This document shows positions 32,834 to 46,960 of a stretch of 64,000 bases of DNA, in pieces. The stretch is from Diphasiastrum complanatum (Eukaryota; Streptophyta; Lycopodiopsida; Lycopodiales; Lycopodiaceae). Where the stretch lies: positions 30,159,422-30,223,421 of the forward strand of contig CM055109.1 of NCBI GenBank assembly GCA_029204225.1, written 5' to 3'. Each line of letters starts with the position of its first letter. Positions within the stretch are counted from its first letter, which is position 1. Both the position numbers and the translations under genes were made by a program. The notes under the pieces are model-generated. The model searched no databases. It was not told where the DNA came from and worked only from the letters and a program-made list of their open reading frames with translations.

Positions 32834-34565
32834 ACTGAATCCGACCGATACCTAGCTCGATGGGCCTAGAATCCCAAGACTACATTTAGGGTTTCTGGTT
32901 CGGATGCATGTTTTGTTGTGAGTACTGAACCGTTTGGAGTCCGGTGTAGTCCCATGGGTTTGTCTCGGTGTGAAGCACATGACAGAATAAACGGTCTGAA
33001 AAACAGACTCTGTTTGACGACGCTGGACCAGTCCTTGAGAATGTTGGAAAGTAGTCCATTTAGTGGCATTCCCCCCGACAGAAAGGGCGTTACCGAACAA
33101 ACGGCGGTGGAATTGAGTTACAAATGGTCCTGTGGATTTGTGTCAAGCCCACGAACCTTTCGACACCTCTCGTACAAAGTTTCGACCTCGATGGGCCTAG
33201 AATCCCAAGACTGTGTTTCCGAATGCATGTTTTGTTATGAGTACTGAACTGTTTGGAGCCCCGTTTAGTGCTGTGGGTTCATCTAGGCATGCAGCACATG
33301 ACGGAATAGACAGTCTGAAAATGGACTCCGTTCGGCGACACTAGACCATTTCTCGAAGATGTTGGAAAGTAGTCCATTTAGTGGCATTCCCCTCGGTAGG
33401 AAAGGGCGTTTGTGGACAAACGACATCGAAATTGAGTTGCAAATGGTCTTGTGGTTTTGTGTCGAGCCCACAAACCCGTGGACACCTCCCGTCCAAAGTT
33501 TTGACCGTGTTCTACTGAATCCGACCAATTCCTGGTTTGACGGGCCTAGAATCCCAGGACTGCGTTTAGGGTCTCTGGTTCGGACGCACATTTCGTTGTG
33601 GGTACTGAATCGTTTGGAGCCTAATTTAGTCCAGTGGGTTCATCTTGGCGTGCAACATATGACCGAATAGATGTTCTGGAAAACGGACTCCGTTCGGCGA
33701 CACTGCACCAATTCTCGGAGATGTTGAAAAGTAGTCCATTCAGTGGCATTCCCCCCCATAGAAAGGGCGTTCTTGGACAAACGACATCAGAATTGAGCTA
33801 CAAATGGTCATGTGGGTTTGTGTCGAGCCCACGAACCTATGGACACCTCTCGTCTAGAGTTCTGATCATTTTTTACTAAATCCGACTAATTCCTAGCTCG
33901 ACGGGCCTAGAATCCCAAGACTACGGCTTTGGACACACATTTTGCTATGAGTAGTGAACCATTTGGAGTCCAGTTTAGTGTTGTGGATTCATCTTGACGT
34001 GCAGCACATGACAGAATAGACGGTCTGAAAATCGGACTCCGTTCGGTGACACTGGACCAATTCTCGAGAATGTTGGAAAGTAGTGCATTTAGTGGCATTC
34101 CCCTTGACAGAAAGGCTGTTAATGGACAAACGACATCGGAATTGGGCTGCAAATGGTCCTGTGGGTTTGTTGGACACCGGACCAAATCTCAAAAATGCTG
34201 AAAAGTAGTCCATTTAGTGGCATTCCCCCTGACAGAAAGGGCATTTATGGACAAATGACATCGGAATTGAGCTGCAAATGGTCATGTGGGTTTGTGTCCA
34301 GCCCACGAACATGTGGACACCTCCCATCCGAGAATCTGACTGTTTTTCACTCCCCTCGACAAAAAGGGCATTTTCGGATGCATTCCCTCCCCCCTCTCCC
34401 CCCCCCCCCCTCTCTCTCTCTCTCTCGCTCTCTCTCTCTCTCCGGCAAAAAGGGCATTTCCGAACAAATGGCATCAGAATTGAGCTGCAAATGGTCCTGT
34501 GGGTTCGTGTCGAGCCCACAAACCTGTGGACACCTCCTGTCCGAAATTCTGACCGTTTTTTTTAC
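32834..34565. repeat. Tandem array of about 331-361-bp units
   Basis: The landmark GGGCCTAGAATCCCA recurs at 32,862, 33,193, 33,542 and 33,903 (periods 331, 349, 361). Units share GTAGTCCATTTAGTGGCATT, an AGAAAGGGCGTT block and a CAAATGGTC.TGTGG.TTGTGT block. Two shortened units follow at about 34,160-34,330 and 34,440-34,565. Frames differ between units, so this is not a repeated protein domain. Satellite-like. Confidence 0.85.
34386..34442. repeat. C-run plus (TC)n microsatellite
   Basis: Polypyrimidine block inserted between two shortened units of the tandem array. Confidence 0.9.
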
Positions 34566-36890
<2,325 letters not shown>

Positions 36891-37189
36891 CCATTACAAA
36901 ACGGTGAGAGTCATGCCATTTGCGTAATGACGATCAATCCAAGATTTTCCTGATGAATACTTTCGGTGTTCATGTTTCACTCTGCCATTGCATTAGTTTG
37001 CTACTTAGCTTCATTTATGTTTTCTGCTTCTCGGTGATTTGAATATGGTCGTCTTTGTTGTCATTGCTATCTCAAGAAAATGGTAAGGATTTTCAAATCC
37101 GTTAAAGAATTGGCTTCTTTTGAGAAAAACAGCTCGTCTGTGTTTCACGCCCGAGTCTGCGAGGAGGACTTGTATGTCACACATACAGT

Positions 37190-37520
37190 GAAAAGTGTCA
37201 TTTAATATATTACGAACACAGTCTCACAAATACAATGAAAAGTGTCATCTGATATATTACGAACATATTATTGCTGCGTATTCTGTGATAGCGTATCTCT
37301 TTAGTAGGAAGAATCGCTTGCATGGTATTTTGCTGCCTAGTCTGTGATAGTGTGCCTGTTTATTACAAGGAAATGCTTCTGTGGATGGTCTCACAGTAAT
37401 ATTCACGTCGTCTCTTCTGTGATAGCGTGTTTCTGTATTTTGGAAGGCCTGCTTCCATGGATGGTTTCTTGGTGATATTATTGCTATTTGTTCTGTGATA
37501 GCGTGTCTCCTTACTGCTTC
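37190..37520. repeat. Two adjacent minisatellites
   Basis: The first has two copies of a roughly 57-bp unit with TGAAAAGTGTCAT.T.ATATAT at 37,190 and 37,236. The second has four copies of TTCTGTGATAGCGTGTCTC at 37,281, 37,341, 37,415 and 37,491 (periods 60, 74, 76), each followed by a GCTTCCATGGATGGTTTC-like block. Confidence 0.75.
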
Positions 37521-37965
37521 CATGGATAGCTTCATAATCCATTTCATGTGCTTGTCATTTAAATTCATAAATCATGTCTTGTACAACAATCCACATCGTG
37601 GATAGAATTCAAAATGACAAAATCCACAATTACAACAGCTCGAAAAGACATTGCAACTTCTCATAAACACTATTGTGGATCTAGTCATTAGATTTTATTT
37701 TTGATGAAGTCCAAGCATCCTGCTCATATATCAGATCGCTGGCTACAAAGCTTCAAAGCTTCAATGATGTCAGATTTCCATCGAAAGATAGAGCATTCTT
37801 CTCTCTCAGTTGATCTCTGTCAAACAAAGAATGGTTGACTCAAATGTGTGCATTCATAAGTGCGGTGGATTCTCAGCAAGTGGTACCTTGACTAGCCTCT
37901 GTTTTTAGTGATGGATGGCAATATGGAAAAGCTTCGATTCTTTCGGAACCTTCAGACATCTGATT

Positions 37966-38240
37966 GAGTGTCTTTGTGGAACGCAACTACTCTATATTGG
38001 AGCAATGGCCACTGGGATGGACACACCTACACTTGCGTTCCTGAGATGACATCCAACTTTATCTACAACTTCGCCTTCGTGAATGATTCTGGACATCCTT
38101 ACTTCACATGGACTGAAAAGCATGTTCTGTTGCATTCATTACACTCTTGAGTATGATGGCATCATTCGCGCTCGCATTTGGGACAATTCTAGTATCATCA
38201 CATACGAAATCTCATCATCACATATACAAGAAAAATCTGG
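37966..38240 (+). pseudogene. S-locus glycoprotein domain fragment of a G-type lectin receptor kinase
   Basis: Plus-strand frame reads SLWNATTLYWSNGHWDGHTY, CVPEMTSNFIYNFAFVND and YFTWTEKH. This matches the extracellular S-locus glycoprotein domain (W.SG.WNG...VPEM...YNF.FV...YFT). A frameshift near 38,135 moves the continuation HYTLEYDGIIRARIWDNSSI to the next frame, then stops follow. No B-lectin, PAN, membrane or kinase segment is visible nearby, so this is an isolated exon piece. G-type lectin kinases are plasma-membrane receptors in defence and self-recognition. Confidence 0.65.
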
Positions 38241-38571
38241 AAAAGAGTTCATGTATTAAGATCTCCATTTCCGAATCTCTCTGGCACTCAAGCAATAAAA
38301 TGTCTTCCCTTGCTTTGGTGACTTTTAGCAACTGTATTTCTCAAAATGAAATTACACTGTACATATAGTTGTTCACTCAGGCAACCCATGCATGACCCAG
38401 GTTGCCGTTGGCGAGACGCGTGTCCCGTCGACTTGCCTCGTGACGAGGCCAACTGATCCTTATCCACTGATAGGACCCACACTATAGCAACACAGTGATT
38501 CTACTTTAATTCTAACTCTCTCCCTTAAAGTAGAGTCTACTTTTTATACAGTTATATACATAGCTTTAAAG

Positions 38572-39216
38572 TCAACAAACTTTAAGTACAGAAAGCTTTG
38601 ATCTAAACTTATCAAACTTTTCTCCAGTAAGTGGCTTAGTGAAAATATCAGCTAGTTGTTCTTCTGTGCTACAATGAACAACATAAATTCCACGACTTAG
38701 CAGCCTCTCACGTATAAAGTGATACTGAATCTCAATGTGTTTAGTTCTCGCATGGAACACTGGATTGTTTGCTAGCTGAATTCCACTCTGACTGTCGCTA
38801 TGTAAAGTCATGAGATTTTTCTGCTTCATGCCAATTTCTTCCAAGATTTGTCTCAACTATATAGCTTCATGTGCTGCACTACACATTGTCTTATACTCTA
38901 CTTCTGTGGTGGAAAGAGCAATTGTACTTTGCTTCTTACTAGACCAGGAAAAGCAACTACCCCAAAATTGGAATACATACCCTGTGGTGGAACTACGATC
39001 ATCATAGTCACCTCCCCAATCCGCATCCACATAGCCACACAACTCAGGTAAACCATCATGCTTCCTGTAAATCAAGCCATACTCTGATGTGCCTTTTACA
39101 TAACGCAAAATGCGTTTAGCTGCCTTCCAATGCGTTTTCGTAGGTGCTGCCATAAACTGACTTACAATGCCAACAACATAGCATATATCTGGTCTAGTCG
39201 TGGTAAGGTAAATCAA
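38572..39216 (-). pseudogene. Copia RNase H
   Basis: MIYLTTTRPDICYVVGIVSQ, AAKRILRYVKGTSEYGLIYR, YVDADWGGDYDDRSSTTGYV and ALSTTEVEYKTM are standard blocks. A stop at 38,857 splits it from the C-terminal block (NNPVFHARTKHIEIQYHFIR, ADIFTKPLTGEKF). The catalytic acidic residues look preserved. Confidence 0.82.
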
Positions 39217-39321
39217 GCTCCCTAGTAATTGTCTATACAGCGTAGCATCAAATGACTGTGACTCCTCAAGCTTAGAAAGCTTTTTACCTGGTTCAATAGG
39301 AGTGTTTATTGGTTTGCAATC

Positions 39322-40053
39322 CTACAACCTAAACCTGTGCAGCAACTCTTTGACATACTTAACCTGTGTTAAACCCACTTCATGTCCTTTTTGCCACACT
39401 TCTACTCCAAGGCAGTAATGCATCAGATTGAGATCTGTCATCTCGAATTGTTCCATGAGGTCTTTCTTGATCATGTCTATCATCTCTTGATTATTTCCCG
39501 TAATAATCAAGTCATCAACATAAAGAGCAATCAAAGCAACCATACCATCAAAGCATAAGACATATAGATTTGGATCAGAATGTATTCTCACCATTCCCTT
39601 TGAACGAAAGTAGGCATCAATCCTGCTATACCACGCACGTGGTGCTTGTTTAAGACCATAAAGCGCTTTCTTCAAGCGACATACTTTATTTTCCTGTCCC
39701 TTTGCTACAAAGCCTTCAGGTTGATCCATGAACACTTCTTCTTCTAACTCACCATTTAGAAAAGTAGATTTCACATCCATTTGATGCAAAGGCCAACCAA
39801 AATGTGAAGCTAAAGCAACAAGTAGACGTAGAGTATTCCACTGACAAACTGACGCAAAGGTCTCCTCATAGTCGATGCCTTTATTTTGTGCGTACCCTTT
39901 GATCACCAATCTTGCCTTGTGTTCTGCTATACTTCCATCTGCATGATACTTAGTCCTGTATACCCATTTGCAACCAATGGGTTTCTTGCCAACTGGTGGT
40001 TCTACTAAGTCCCATGTGTTATGCTTAGCAATTGACTCCATCTCCTCTCCCAT
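39322..40053 (-). pseudogene. Copia reverse transcriptase
   Basis: One uninterrupted frame of 243 residues: KKPIGCKWVYRTKYHADGSI near residue 23, MDVKSTFLNGELEEEVFMDQ, KKALYGLKQAPRAWYSRID and the catalytic ALYVDDLIITGNN near residue 180. The first catalytic Asp and the YVDD box are intact. A stop at 39,322 separates it from RNase H. It is among the better preserved RT domains in the window. Confidence 0.85.
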
Positions 40054-40181
40054 GGCCTTGACCCAAATGTCATCATCCTTCGCTTCACCATAAGTCGAAG
40101 GTTCTTTGCATTGAATAATGCTAGATAAGAGAGCATAATTGCTTCATACCTTTCAGATTGAGTCTTCTCTCTTGTTGGTCT

Positions 40182-40619
40182 TCATAGCTCTCCCTGGTTA
40201 GATGATCCTGGAAAGTCATCTATGTTGCGGCTCTCCAACAATCTCTCAAACCACTTAGGAAATTTCTTGTCAGGTGATCGGCTTCCTGGTGAAAATGTAT
40301 CCCACGGTACATCCTTCTCCTTGCGTTTGTCACCTGCAACTTCAATCCTTCTTGCACCAAAATGTTTGTCCCTACCTCTCCAACCTGTCTCTTGAGGTTG
40401 AGTAGTAGTATCTTGAGATGTATCCTCATGTTCATCACTTGGAAGGTCAATGAATGGATCATCATCAGGTGGTATCCTCACTATACCATCTTTCCCAGTG
40501 GATGTGTCTATCTCCTCAGCATCCTCGTCTTCATACATCTTGGATTCATCAAAGATAACAACATCACGGCGTATAAGGATTTTGTTTTCCATTGGATCAA
40601 AACATCTATAGCCCTTCAC
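40182..40619 (-). pseudogene. Copia integrase-RT linker
   Basis: The start KGYRCFDPMENKILIRRDVV and IFDESKM is the conserved end of the integrase region. The rest is an acidic variable linker (SDEHEDTSQDTTTQPQ). Confidence 0.75.
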
Positions 40620-40649
40620 ACGATCATCATATCCTAGGAATATGCACTT

Positions 40650-41440
40650 GATAGCTTTTACATCAAGTTTACGTCTCTCTTCCTTAGGAATGTGTACAAA
40701 GGCCTTACATCCAAAGATTCACAAGTGGTTCACCTTTGGTTTCTTCTTCGTGAATGCTTCCTCAGGTGTTATCTTTGGTATGGCAATGGCAGGACTTCTA
40801 TTTTGAAGATAGTCTGTCGTGCTACATGCTTCTGACCAAAAGTCTTTTGGTAGTTTCATCTCAACTAGCATAGATCTGGCACTTTCCACAATCGTACGGT
40901 TTCTACACTCAACTACACCATTGAGAGCAGGAGTATGAGCTTGCATAAATTGTCTTTTAATCCCACATTGATCACAAAGATCATTGAAGTCATTAGACTT
41001 GTAATCACCTCCACTATCTGATCTTAGGACTTTGATTTCCTACCTGTCTGATTTTCGACCAATGCTTTGAAGCTCTTGAAGTTATCAAATGCATCTAATT
41101 TCTTCTTCAAGAAGTAGATCCACGTCTTACGTGACATATCATCAATAAAGGTCATAAAATAGAAGGCTTTACTAAGGACATGGTCCTCATAGGCCCGCAT
41201 AAATCTGTGTGGATTAAATCCATGATGTTCTTTGCTCTTGCAACACCCCCTTTATTGAACTTCTCTCGATGCTGCTTCCTATATACACAAGATTCGCACA
41301 TCGATTTTAAGTGATCTTCTATGGTAGGCAATCATGTTACCATCTCCGATTTTCTCATCAAATTGAGGCTTCCCAAGTTCAAGTGACCAAGCCTCTTATG
41401 CCACAACTCAATTTGTGATGGAATGGACGATACAAGTCCA
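40650..41440 (-). pseudogene. Copia integrase, frameshifted
   Basis: Readable blocks include NGVVECRNRTIVESARSMLV (Glu region; the usual AER is VEC here) and FWSEACSTTDYLQNRSPAIA at 40,719-40,946. In other frames a SDSGGDYKS-like second-Asp block lies near 41,000 and a MTFIDDMSRKTWIYFLK-like block near 41,120. Several stops and shifts break it. Confidence 0.7.
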
Positions 41441-41449
41441 TGTTGCCCC

Positions 41450-41770
41450 TTAATTGTAGCATTCAATCTGTAAATTTGTATTGGGCTCTCTTACCCCATC
41501 CGCAATAACTTTGAACTTTTGGTTCACATCCTTCACAAAGCAACGATCATGGACGAATTCTACTTTCAACTTTTGATCAGTAATGACTCCAACAGAAAGT
41601 AGATTTTTCTTCAAACCTGGTACGTAAAGTACCTCCCTGATCATCCTGCTTTTGCCATCAGGTAGTTGGATTGAAACGGTGCCTTGATCTTGCACACCTC
41701 ACCATTTGCTTGTGAAACAAATGTTCCATTATCCAACACCTTCAAACTATTGAACCAATTCTTGTTACCT
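41450..41770 (-). pseudogene. Copia protease C-terminal part
   Basis: TVSIQLPDGKSRMIREVLYV and PGLKKNLLSVGVITD are the block after the active site. A frameshift near 41,690 separates it from the active site encoded in the gag frame. Confidence 0.75.
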
Positions 41771-42666
41771 GTCATGTGTCTTGTGGCTTCCGAGTCAATA
41801 TACCATGTTTGATCATCTTGATTAGATGACAATGCAAATATGAAGATACTAGAGTCTTCAATCTCACCCTCATTGACAAGGTTACCTGCTTGTTTTGGTT
41901 TCCCCTTGTCTTGTTCCGCCAGGAATTTGCGACATTCACTCTTCCAATGGCCTTTTTTACCACAATGGAAGCACTTGCCTTTCTTCTTAGTTTTACTAGA
42001 AGATCCCTCGTCCTCCTGAGACTTGGCAAACTGCTGCTTAGACTTCTTCTTGCCCTTGCCCTTGCCTTGTTTTTGGCGTGTCGCAAGTGCCTGATTGTCA
42101 GTATTTTGATGTCTAGCTTTCACCATTTCTCTACGTTGCTCTTCCTGCATCAAGATTCATGTGAGCTCATCAAAGGTTGGCAATCTTTCTCTTGATGCTA
42201 TTCCGCTCACAAACATTTGATAGGGTTCTACAATGCCGCACAATGAATTGTGCACCAGCTCCACATCACGTATGTGCTCACCAATAGAATGCAGTTCATC
42301 TCTCATTATCTTGATTCTGGTCATGTACGTCTGAATGTGCCCTCCTTGCTCCATGCGGGCACTATTCAACTTTGACTTCAGAAACATGATTCTTGATGCA
42401 TTTGATGTCTCGAACTGCTCCTTTAGCACATCCCATGCCTGTCTGGGTGTAACAGCATCACAAATGTGGGTAATGATGTGATCCTTCACTGACAAGTTAA
42501 TGAAGGTCAAAGCTTTCCTCATCTTTTTGTCGAATACTTTGATATCTGCTTCATTTGGCGGCCTTATCTCATCACATGTGATGACTTCCCACACGTCTTT
42601 CTCCATCAGTATGTTTTTCATTTTGAATTTCCACACTGCAAACACCAAATAGCCATATGGGTCCAT
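41641..42666 (-). pseudogene. Copia gag with zinc knuckle and protease active site
   Basis: ATG at 42,666, WKFKMKNILMEKDVWEVI, then the UBN2-like core (AWDVLKEQFETSNASRIMFL) to ELT, where a TGA at 42,154-42,156 interrupts an otherwise continuous frame. Beyond it come a Lys-rich stretch, the knuckle CFHCGKKGHWKSEC and the protease site WYIDSEATRHMTGNKNWF. The catalytic D-S-G-A has become D-S-E-A. Confidence 0.82.
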
Positions 42667-42699
42667 ATGTCACTAATCCAATCATATTTAGAGGAGGAA

Positions 42700-42987
42700 A
42701 AGAAGGGATCCAATCATGTTTCACTCCCCTCTACCTTGAGTTGCTATTTATATGGGTCTTAGATCAATTCTATGTGAGTTTTTGGAGTTAATGAGAGTTT
42801 CTACATTTTGAGCTATTTTGGCTTTCTCTCTCTACCCGAGTCTTTGATGTTGGATTCTCTCTCTACCAGAGAGCAAAGCTTTTCCATACTTATTTTTTTC
42901 ATCCACAAGTCTCCACATGTGTGAATGAACTTTGGTGTTTGATATATGCATGTTACATAGTGCTCTTGCCTTAGATTTTGTGAGAGA
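42700..42987 (+). repeat. Partial Copia LTR, plus strand
   Basis: A TATA-like CTATTTATATGG at about 42,741-42,753 and a CT-rich R/U5-like region end just before a primer-binding site. The left boundary is unclear. Confidence 0.5.
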
Positions 42988-42999
42988 TGGTATCAGAAC
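42988..42999 (+). other. Primer-binding site (tRNA-iMet)
   Basis: TGGTATCAGAAC, one change from the canonical TGGTATCAGAGC, in the plus orientation. Confidence 0.7.
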
Positions 43000-43729
43000 C
43001 TACCTAAGATATCCATGTATACATCAAGAGTGATGAAAAATTTGCCTTGAAATCAAGATCTAGAGAGGGTAGTTGCATCTATTATAGCCACCAAGGTGAT
43101 TTTTGAATCAAGGGGAGTCATAATAACCTTGATTGGACCTGGCCTAGTACTGTACAAATTTCAGTGCTCAGACACTTGTGAGGATCAGCCAACTTTGACC
43201 TTTTGGTTCTCCTCCACGAATGATCCAAAATCTATGCTTGATATCTTGCTAGAAAGCTAGTAGAGCAAGATTGTGTTGCAATTGGTTTCATATCAATTGG
43301 ATGTGCTAATCAAAATTTATAGCCATTTGAATCAAGGTGGGTAGGGCACTCAACCTGGTCGGACACATTTAGTTTGACTCGTATCTTGCCCGTTTGATCC
43401 AAAAACTCAAGAAAAAGCTTGCCAATCTTGTCTATTTGAGATCTCGACAATTTTTTGAGGTCATAGCCACATAGTTTCATGCAAATCACTTGTATTTGAG
43501 TCTTTTGTGGATGTTTTGAGTGCTTTCCATGTGCTTAAAAGAGGTTGACCCAAACTTTGTCCATACTTCACCTTTGGTTGAAAGTTTGATCTAGTTTGAG
43601 AGAGATTGGTAGAGCTAGTGAGATAGATCTCACATCTAGTTGCAAGATCTCATAATGGAGTTGGTAGCACGCCTTTATTGAATCCATTATTGAGAGAGAA
43701 GCAACACTTTTTGATCCATTACATGACAA

Positions 43730-44690
43730 TTTCTCAAGGGAAGATGACTTCCATAGGTTCCATATTGTTGGAGCATGGTGAGAAATTGAACACCTCCAAT
43801 TATGCCATTTGGAAGGTGAGGATGGAATTTATTTTGGTACTCCAAGATGTGATTAATATTGTACTAGGACTTGAGTAGGATCATCAAGTGCTCCAAGAGG
43901 TCCGAAAGTACAAGAAGAGGGCAAGGATGGCCCTACATATCATCAAAATGAATGTTTCCAATGAAGTATTGAGGGAGATTGGTTCATGCACCTCGGCCAA
44001 GGACGTTGGGACATATTGAAATTCATTTATGAGGCAAGGAACACATAAAGGTTGCTCACACTAAGGAATAAAATCTGTCAAAGCTTCCAAAGGGGTGATG
44101 AGAGTGCCTCAAACTATGTTTTGAGAGTAAGATCTTCATACAGAGCTTGCTTGCATAGGAGACCACCCCAATCCAAGAGAGCTAGTGCAAGTGATCCTAA
44201 ATGGGTTGAAGGAAGAATTTGACAACCTTGTTCACTCTTATGCAATCAAGGACGAGCTTCCAAGCTTGTAGGCACTACAAGGAGTTCTCATTTCCGAGGA
44301 GTGTAGGCAAGAGAACAAGCTATTGAGGATTAATCAAATTTCCTTGAAGGATGAAAGAGAGGTGAAAGCATACTTCGCAAAGGAGCAAAGAGCATCATCA
44401 ACATTTCAAGAAGGACAAATCAAAGGAGGAGAGTGATGAGGATTCATCACAAACATCAACAAGTTGCAAATCCAACAAGAAGTACTTTTTTTGTGGTAAG
44501 AAGGGGCATTTTGCTTCTAATTGTTTCAAGAAGAAAGAGTTCCTCAAACAAGCCAATCTTAATAATGAGAGTGAAGGTGAGATAGAAGGTAAATATGAAG
44601 AAGGATCTCTCATGGTGTCAATGTACTCTTCTTCTAGTTTTGAAGTTGAAAATGCATGGTGGATAGATAGTGGATCTAGTTCTCATATTT
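43730..44690 (+). pseudogene. Copia gag to protease start, degenerate
   Basis: Begins GKMTSIGSILLEHGEKLNTS and NYAIWKVRMEFILVLQDV. It continues in shifting frames through ARMALHIIKMNVSNEVLREI and LVQVILNGLKEEFDNL to the knuckle CFFCGKKGHFASNC-like (about 44,482-44,525) and AWWIDSGSSSH (about 44,650-44,685). There, homology stops. The first knuckle Cys appears replaced (YFFCGKK). A leader of about 700 bases separates it from the primer site. Confidence 0.75.
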
Positions 44691-44916
44691 TGAAAAATTG
44701 CCTATGTTGGCAAATCTAGCTATGTCAAATAATGTAAATTATGTACATAAGTGGGTCCCACATTGTGAGGCCATGGAGCCACATGGAAAACCTATCCTAG
44801 TGTAGGTTAGATCAAGTCTAAAGAGTAGGTCAAGTCAATTTGGTGGTGATTCCTACTTTATAGGACCTAAATCCTAGATTTGTGGTGGAGATTGACCAAC
44901 TAATCATCTACTTGGC
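44691..44916. other. Junction between Copia and Gypsy remnants
   Basis: About 225 bases belonging recognisably to neither element. Confidence 0.4.
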
Positions 44917-46960
44917 ATGACTCTAGGAATGAGGCTAGAATGGCAAATTTTCAACGATTTTCTACAAAAATTCCTTGAGATTTTCATGGATGATTTGTGT
45001 GTCCACTCCTCTAGAGCCCAACATCTAGCTTGCCCAATGTCAATTATTCGGCATATCTCTAGACTCGGCCAAATGCCAATTTCTGGTCACACACAACATA
45101 GTGCTAGGCCACATAGTTTTGAGACATGGTATCGCTACCGATGTCGACAAGATCCGCATACTACTTGCTCTACCATAATTGGGAACTATACGAGAAGTAT
45201 ACATCTTTTTGGGACATTGCAACTATTATCGAAGGTTTTTTCTGAATTTTGCTAAGCTAGCATGTTTGATATACCAAATGACTATCCAACTCGAATGGAC
45301 AGCTGAAACCACTGAGGCTTTTCACAAACTCAAGAAGTCCTTCAACCCCCTATTTGGACCATAAAATTCCATGTACGCTTCTAAATATGCCATAGGGAGT
45401 GTTGTGACCTAGCCTGGGGAGTACAAGAAGGAGTACCTGATCTACTTCGCTAGTAGCTAGTTGATTTCCACGGAGATGAACTATACGACCATTGAACGAG
45501 AAGCGCTCGCCATGGTATATAGTGTGAAGAAATTCTGCCATTACCTGCTAGCCAAAGAGGTGATCGGCTACTACTTCTCCAAGAGTTCGACTTTAAAATA
45601 GTTGTTCGCAAAGCGAAGCAACACTATCTGGCCGATCACCTCTCATGGATCCGCAATGTTCTTGAGAGTAGAGGGGTTGATGATGAACTCTCTGATGCCA
45701 TCCTATTCCACGTCGACGTGGTCCCTGATGGGCTGCCGATGTCGTTGGATATCTTATGTCGGGACATCCTCCCCTTGAGATGAACAAAGTAGAATGATGC
45801 AGGTTGATCATCAAATCTGCCCCTGTCACATTGATAGCTGGACAACTTTATCGCATGTGCAACAATGGAATTATACGCCGCGATGCATCCTAATGCACGA
45901 AGTGCCTAGGTAGTAAGTATCGCCCATAAAGGAATAGGCGGAGGGCATTTTGCTGCCAAAGCTACCAACAGGAAACTGCTACAACATGGCCTGTGTGGCC
46001 CATGATGTTCAAAGATATTCACTATCATGCTAAAAGGTGTGATGTGTGCCAATGGTTCAATCGAACCCAATAAAAGTATAGAATGTTGTTATGACCTATT
46101 CTCACTCAGATGTTATTTGAAAAATGGGGCATTGACTATGTTGGCCCTATTCGTCCAGCTGCACATGGCTCCCAAGCTCACTATATCATTGTAGCCACTG
46201 ACTACTTGACCAAATGGGTTGAAGCCAAGGCGGTGAGGAAAATTGACACCAACTCCACTATTAAATTTCTATATGAAAACATCTTAGTACATTTTGGGTG
46301 CCCACTAAAAATCATGAGTGATCACGAAATGCATTTTCTAAATGAGACTATCACTCACTTGTCCTCTTATCTGGTTGTCCATAGGAAGAGCGCACCCTAG
46401 TAGCCATGTTGCAACAACAGACAAGCAGAATCGTCGAATAAGATTCTCTACGATATTATCATGAAGATGGTTGAAGCTTCGCACTCGGATTGGGAACACA
46501 AGCTTTACACAGCTTTATGGGCATTCAGAACCACCTTTAAGGTCAGACTCCATTTCAAATGGTGTATGGACAAGAAGCCGTAATGCTTGCTGAATTTGTC
46601 ATTTTGAGTCTAAGAGTTGCCATTACCAAACGACTAAGTAAAGAGGAATCTACCAAGAGGAGACTTCAAAATCTTCTCCAACTCCGTGAGACTCACTTCC
46701 TAGCACTTCATGCCCTAGTTGTAGAGAAACAACATAGGAAATGTTGGCGCGATCGGACAACGCCAAGGCACACAAAGGTAAGCTCAAGTTTCAAGGAGAA
46801 GGACCATACAAGGTAGTGGAAATCTGACCTAATGGCATAGTGATTCTCGCCAACCTGCAAGGCAAATTGTTCGACACGTCCGTTAACGGTAGCAGGTTGC
46901 ATCGCTACTACACACAGTGTAGTGGGTTTCTTTCCTAGTCTATCCTCAACCCAAAATCCA
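44917..46960 (+). mobile_element. Ty3/Gypsy pol remnant, plus strand
   Basis: In shifting frames: RT end with FLEIFMDDLCVHSS (catalytic F.DD near 44,990), the thumb block TIREVYIFLGHCNYYRRF (45,180), RNase H (EMNYTTIEREALAMVYSVKK near 45,475-45,535), the tether KQHYLADHLS-like near 45,620, integrase zinc region near 45,940-46,070 and the integrase core at 46,110-46,400 (KWGIDYVGPIRPAAHGSQAH, DYLTKWVEAKAV). The second catalytic Asp block reads MSDHEMHF instead of SD.GTHF. It ends in a PYKV-like C-terminal domain near 46,800-46,920. Dead. Confidence 0.78.

Larger units (their letters stand above)
38515..42666 (-). mobile_element. Minus-strand Ty1/Copia element, second subfamily
   Basis: Domain order on the minus strand is gag (42,666), knuckle, protease, integrase, linker, RT, RNase H (38,572) and PPT (AAGGGAGAGAG about 38,517-38,527). 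Protein sequence differs clearly from the 49-54 kb element, so it is another lineage. The 5' LTR and leader are absent: gag starts about 40 bases from where plus-strand Copia LTR sequence begins. Left of the PPT the 3' LTR boundary was not resolved. Confidence 0.8.

Noticed and set aside
37190-37520. CRISPR-like array of short repeats
   Set aside because: Repeats are diverged, the spacers are homologous to one another, and there is no cas gene. It is a minisatellite.
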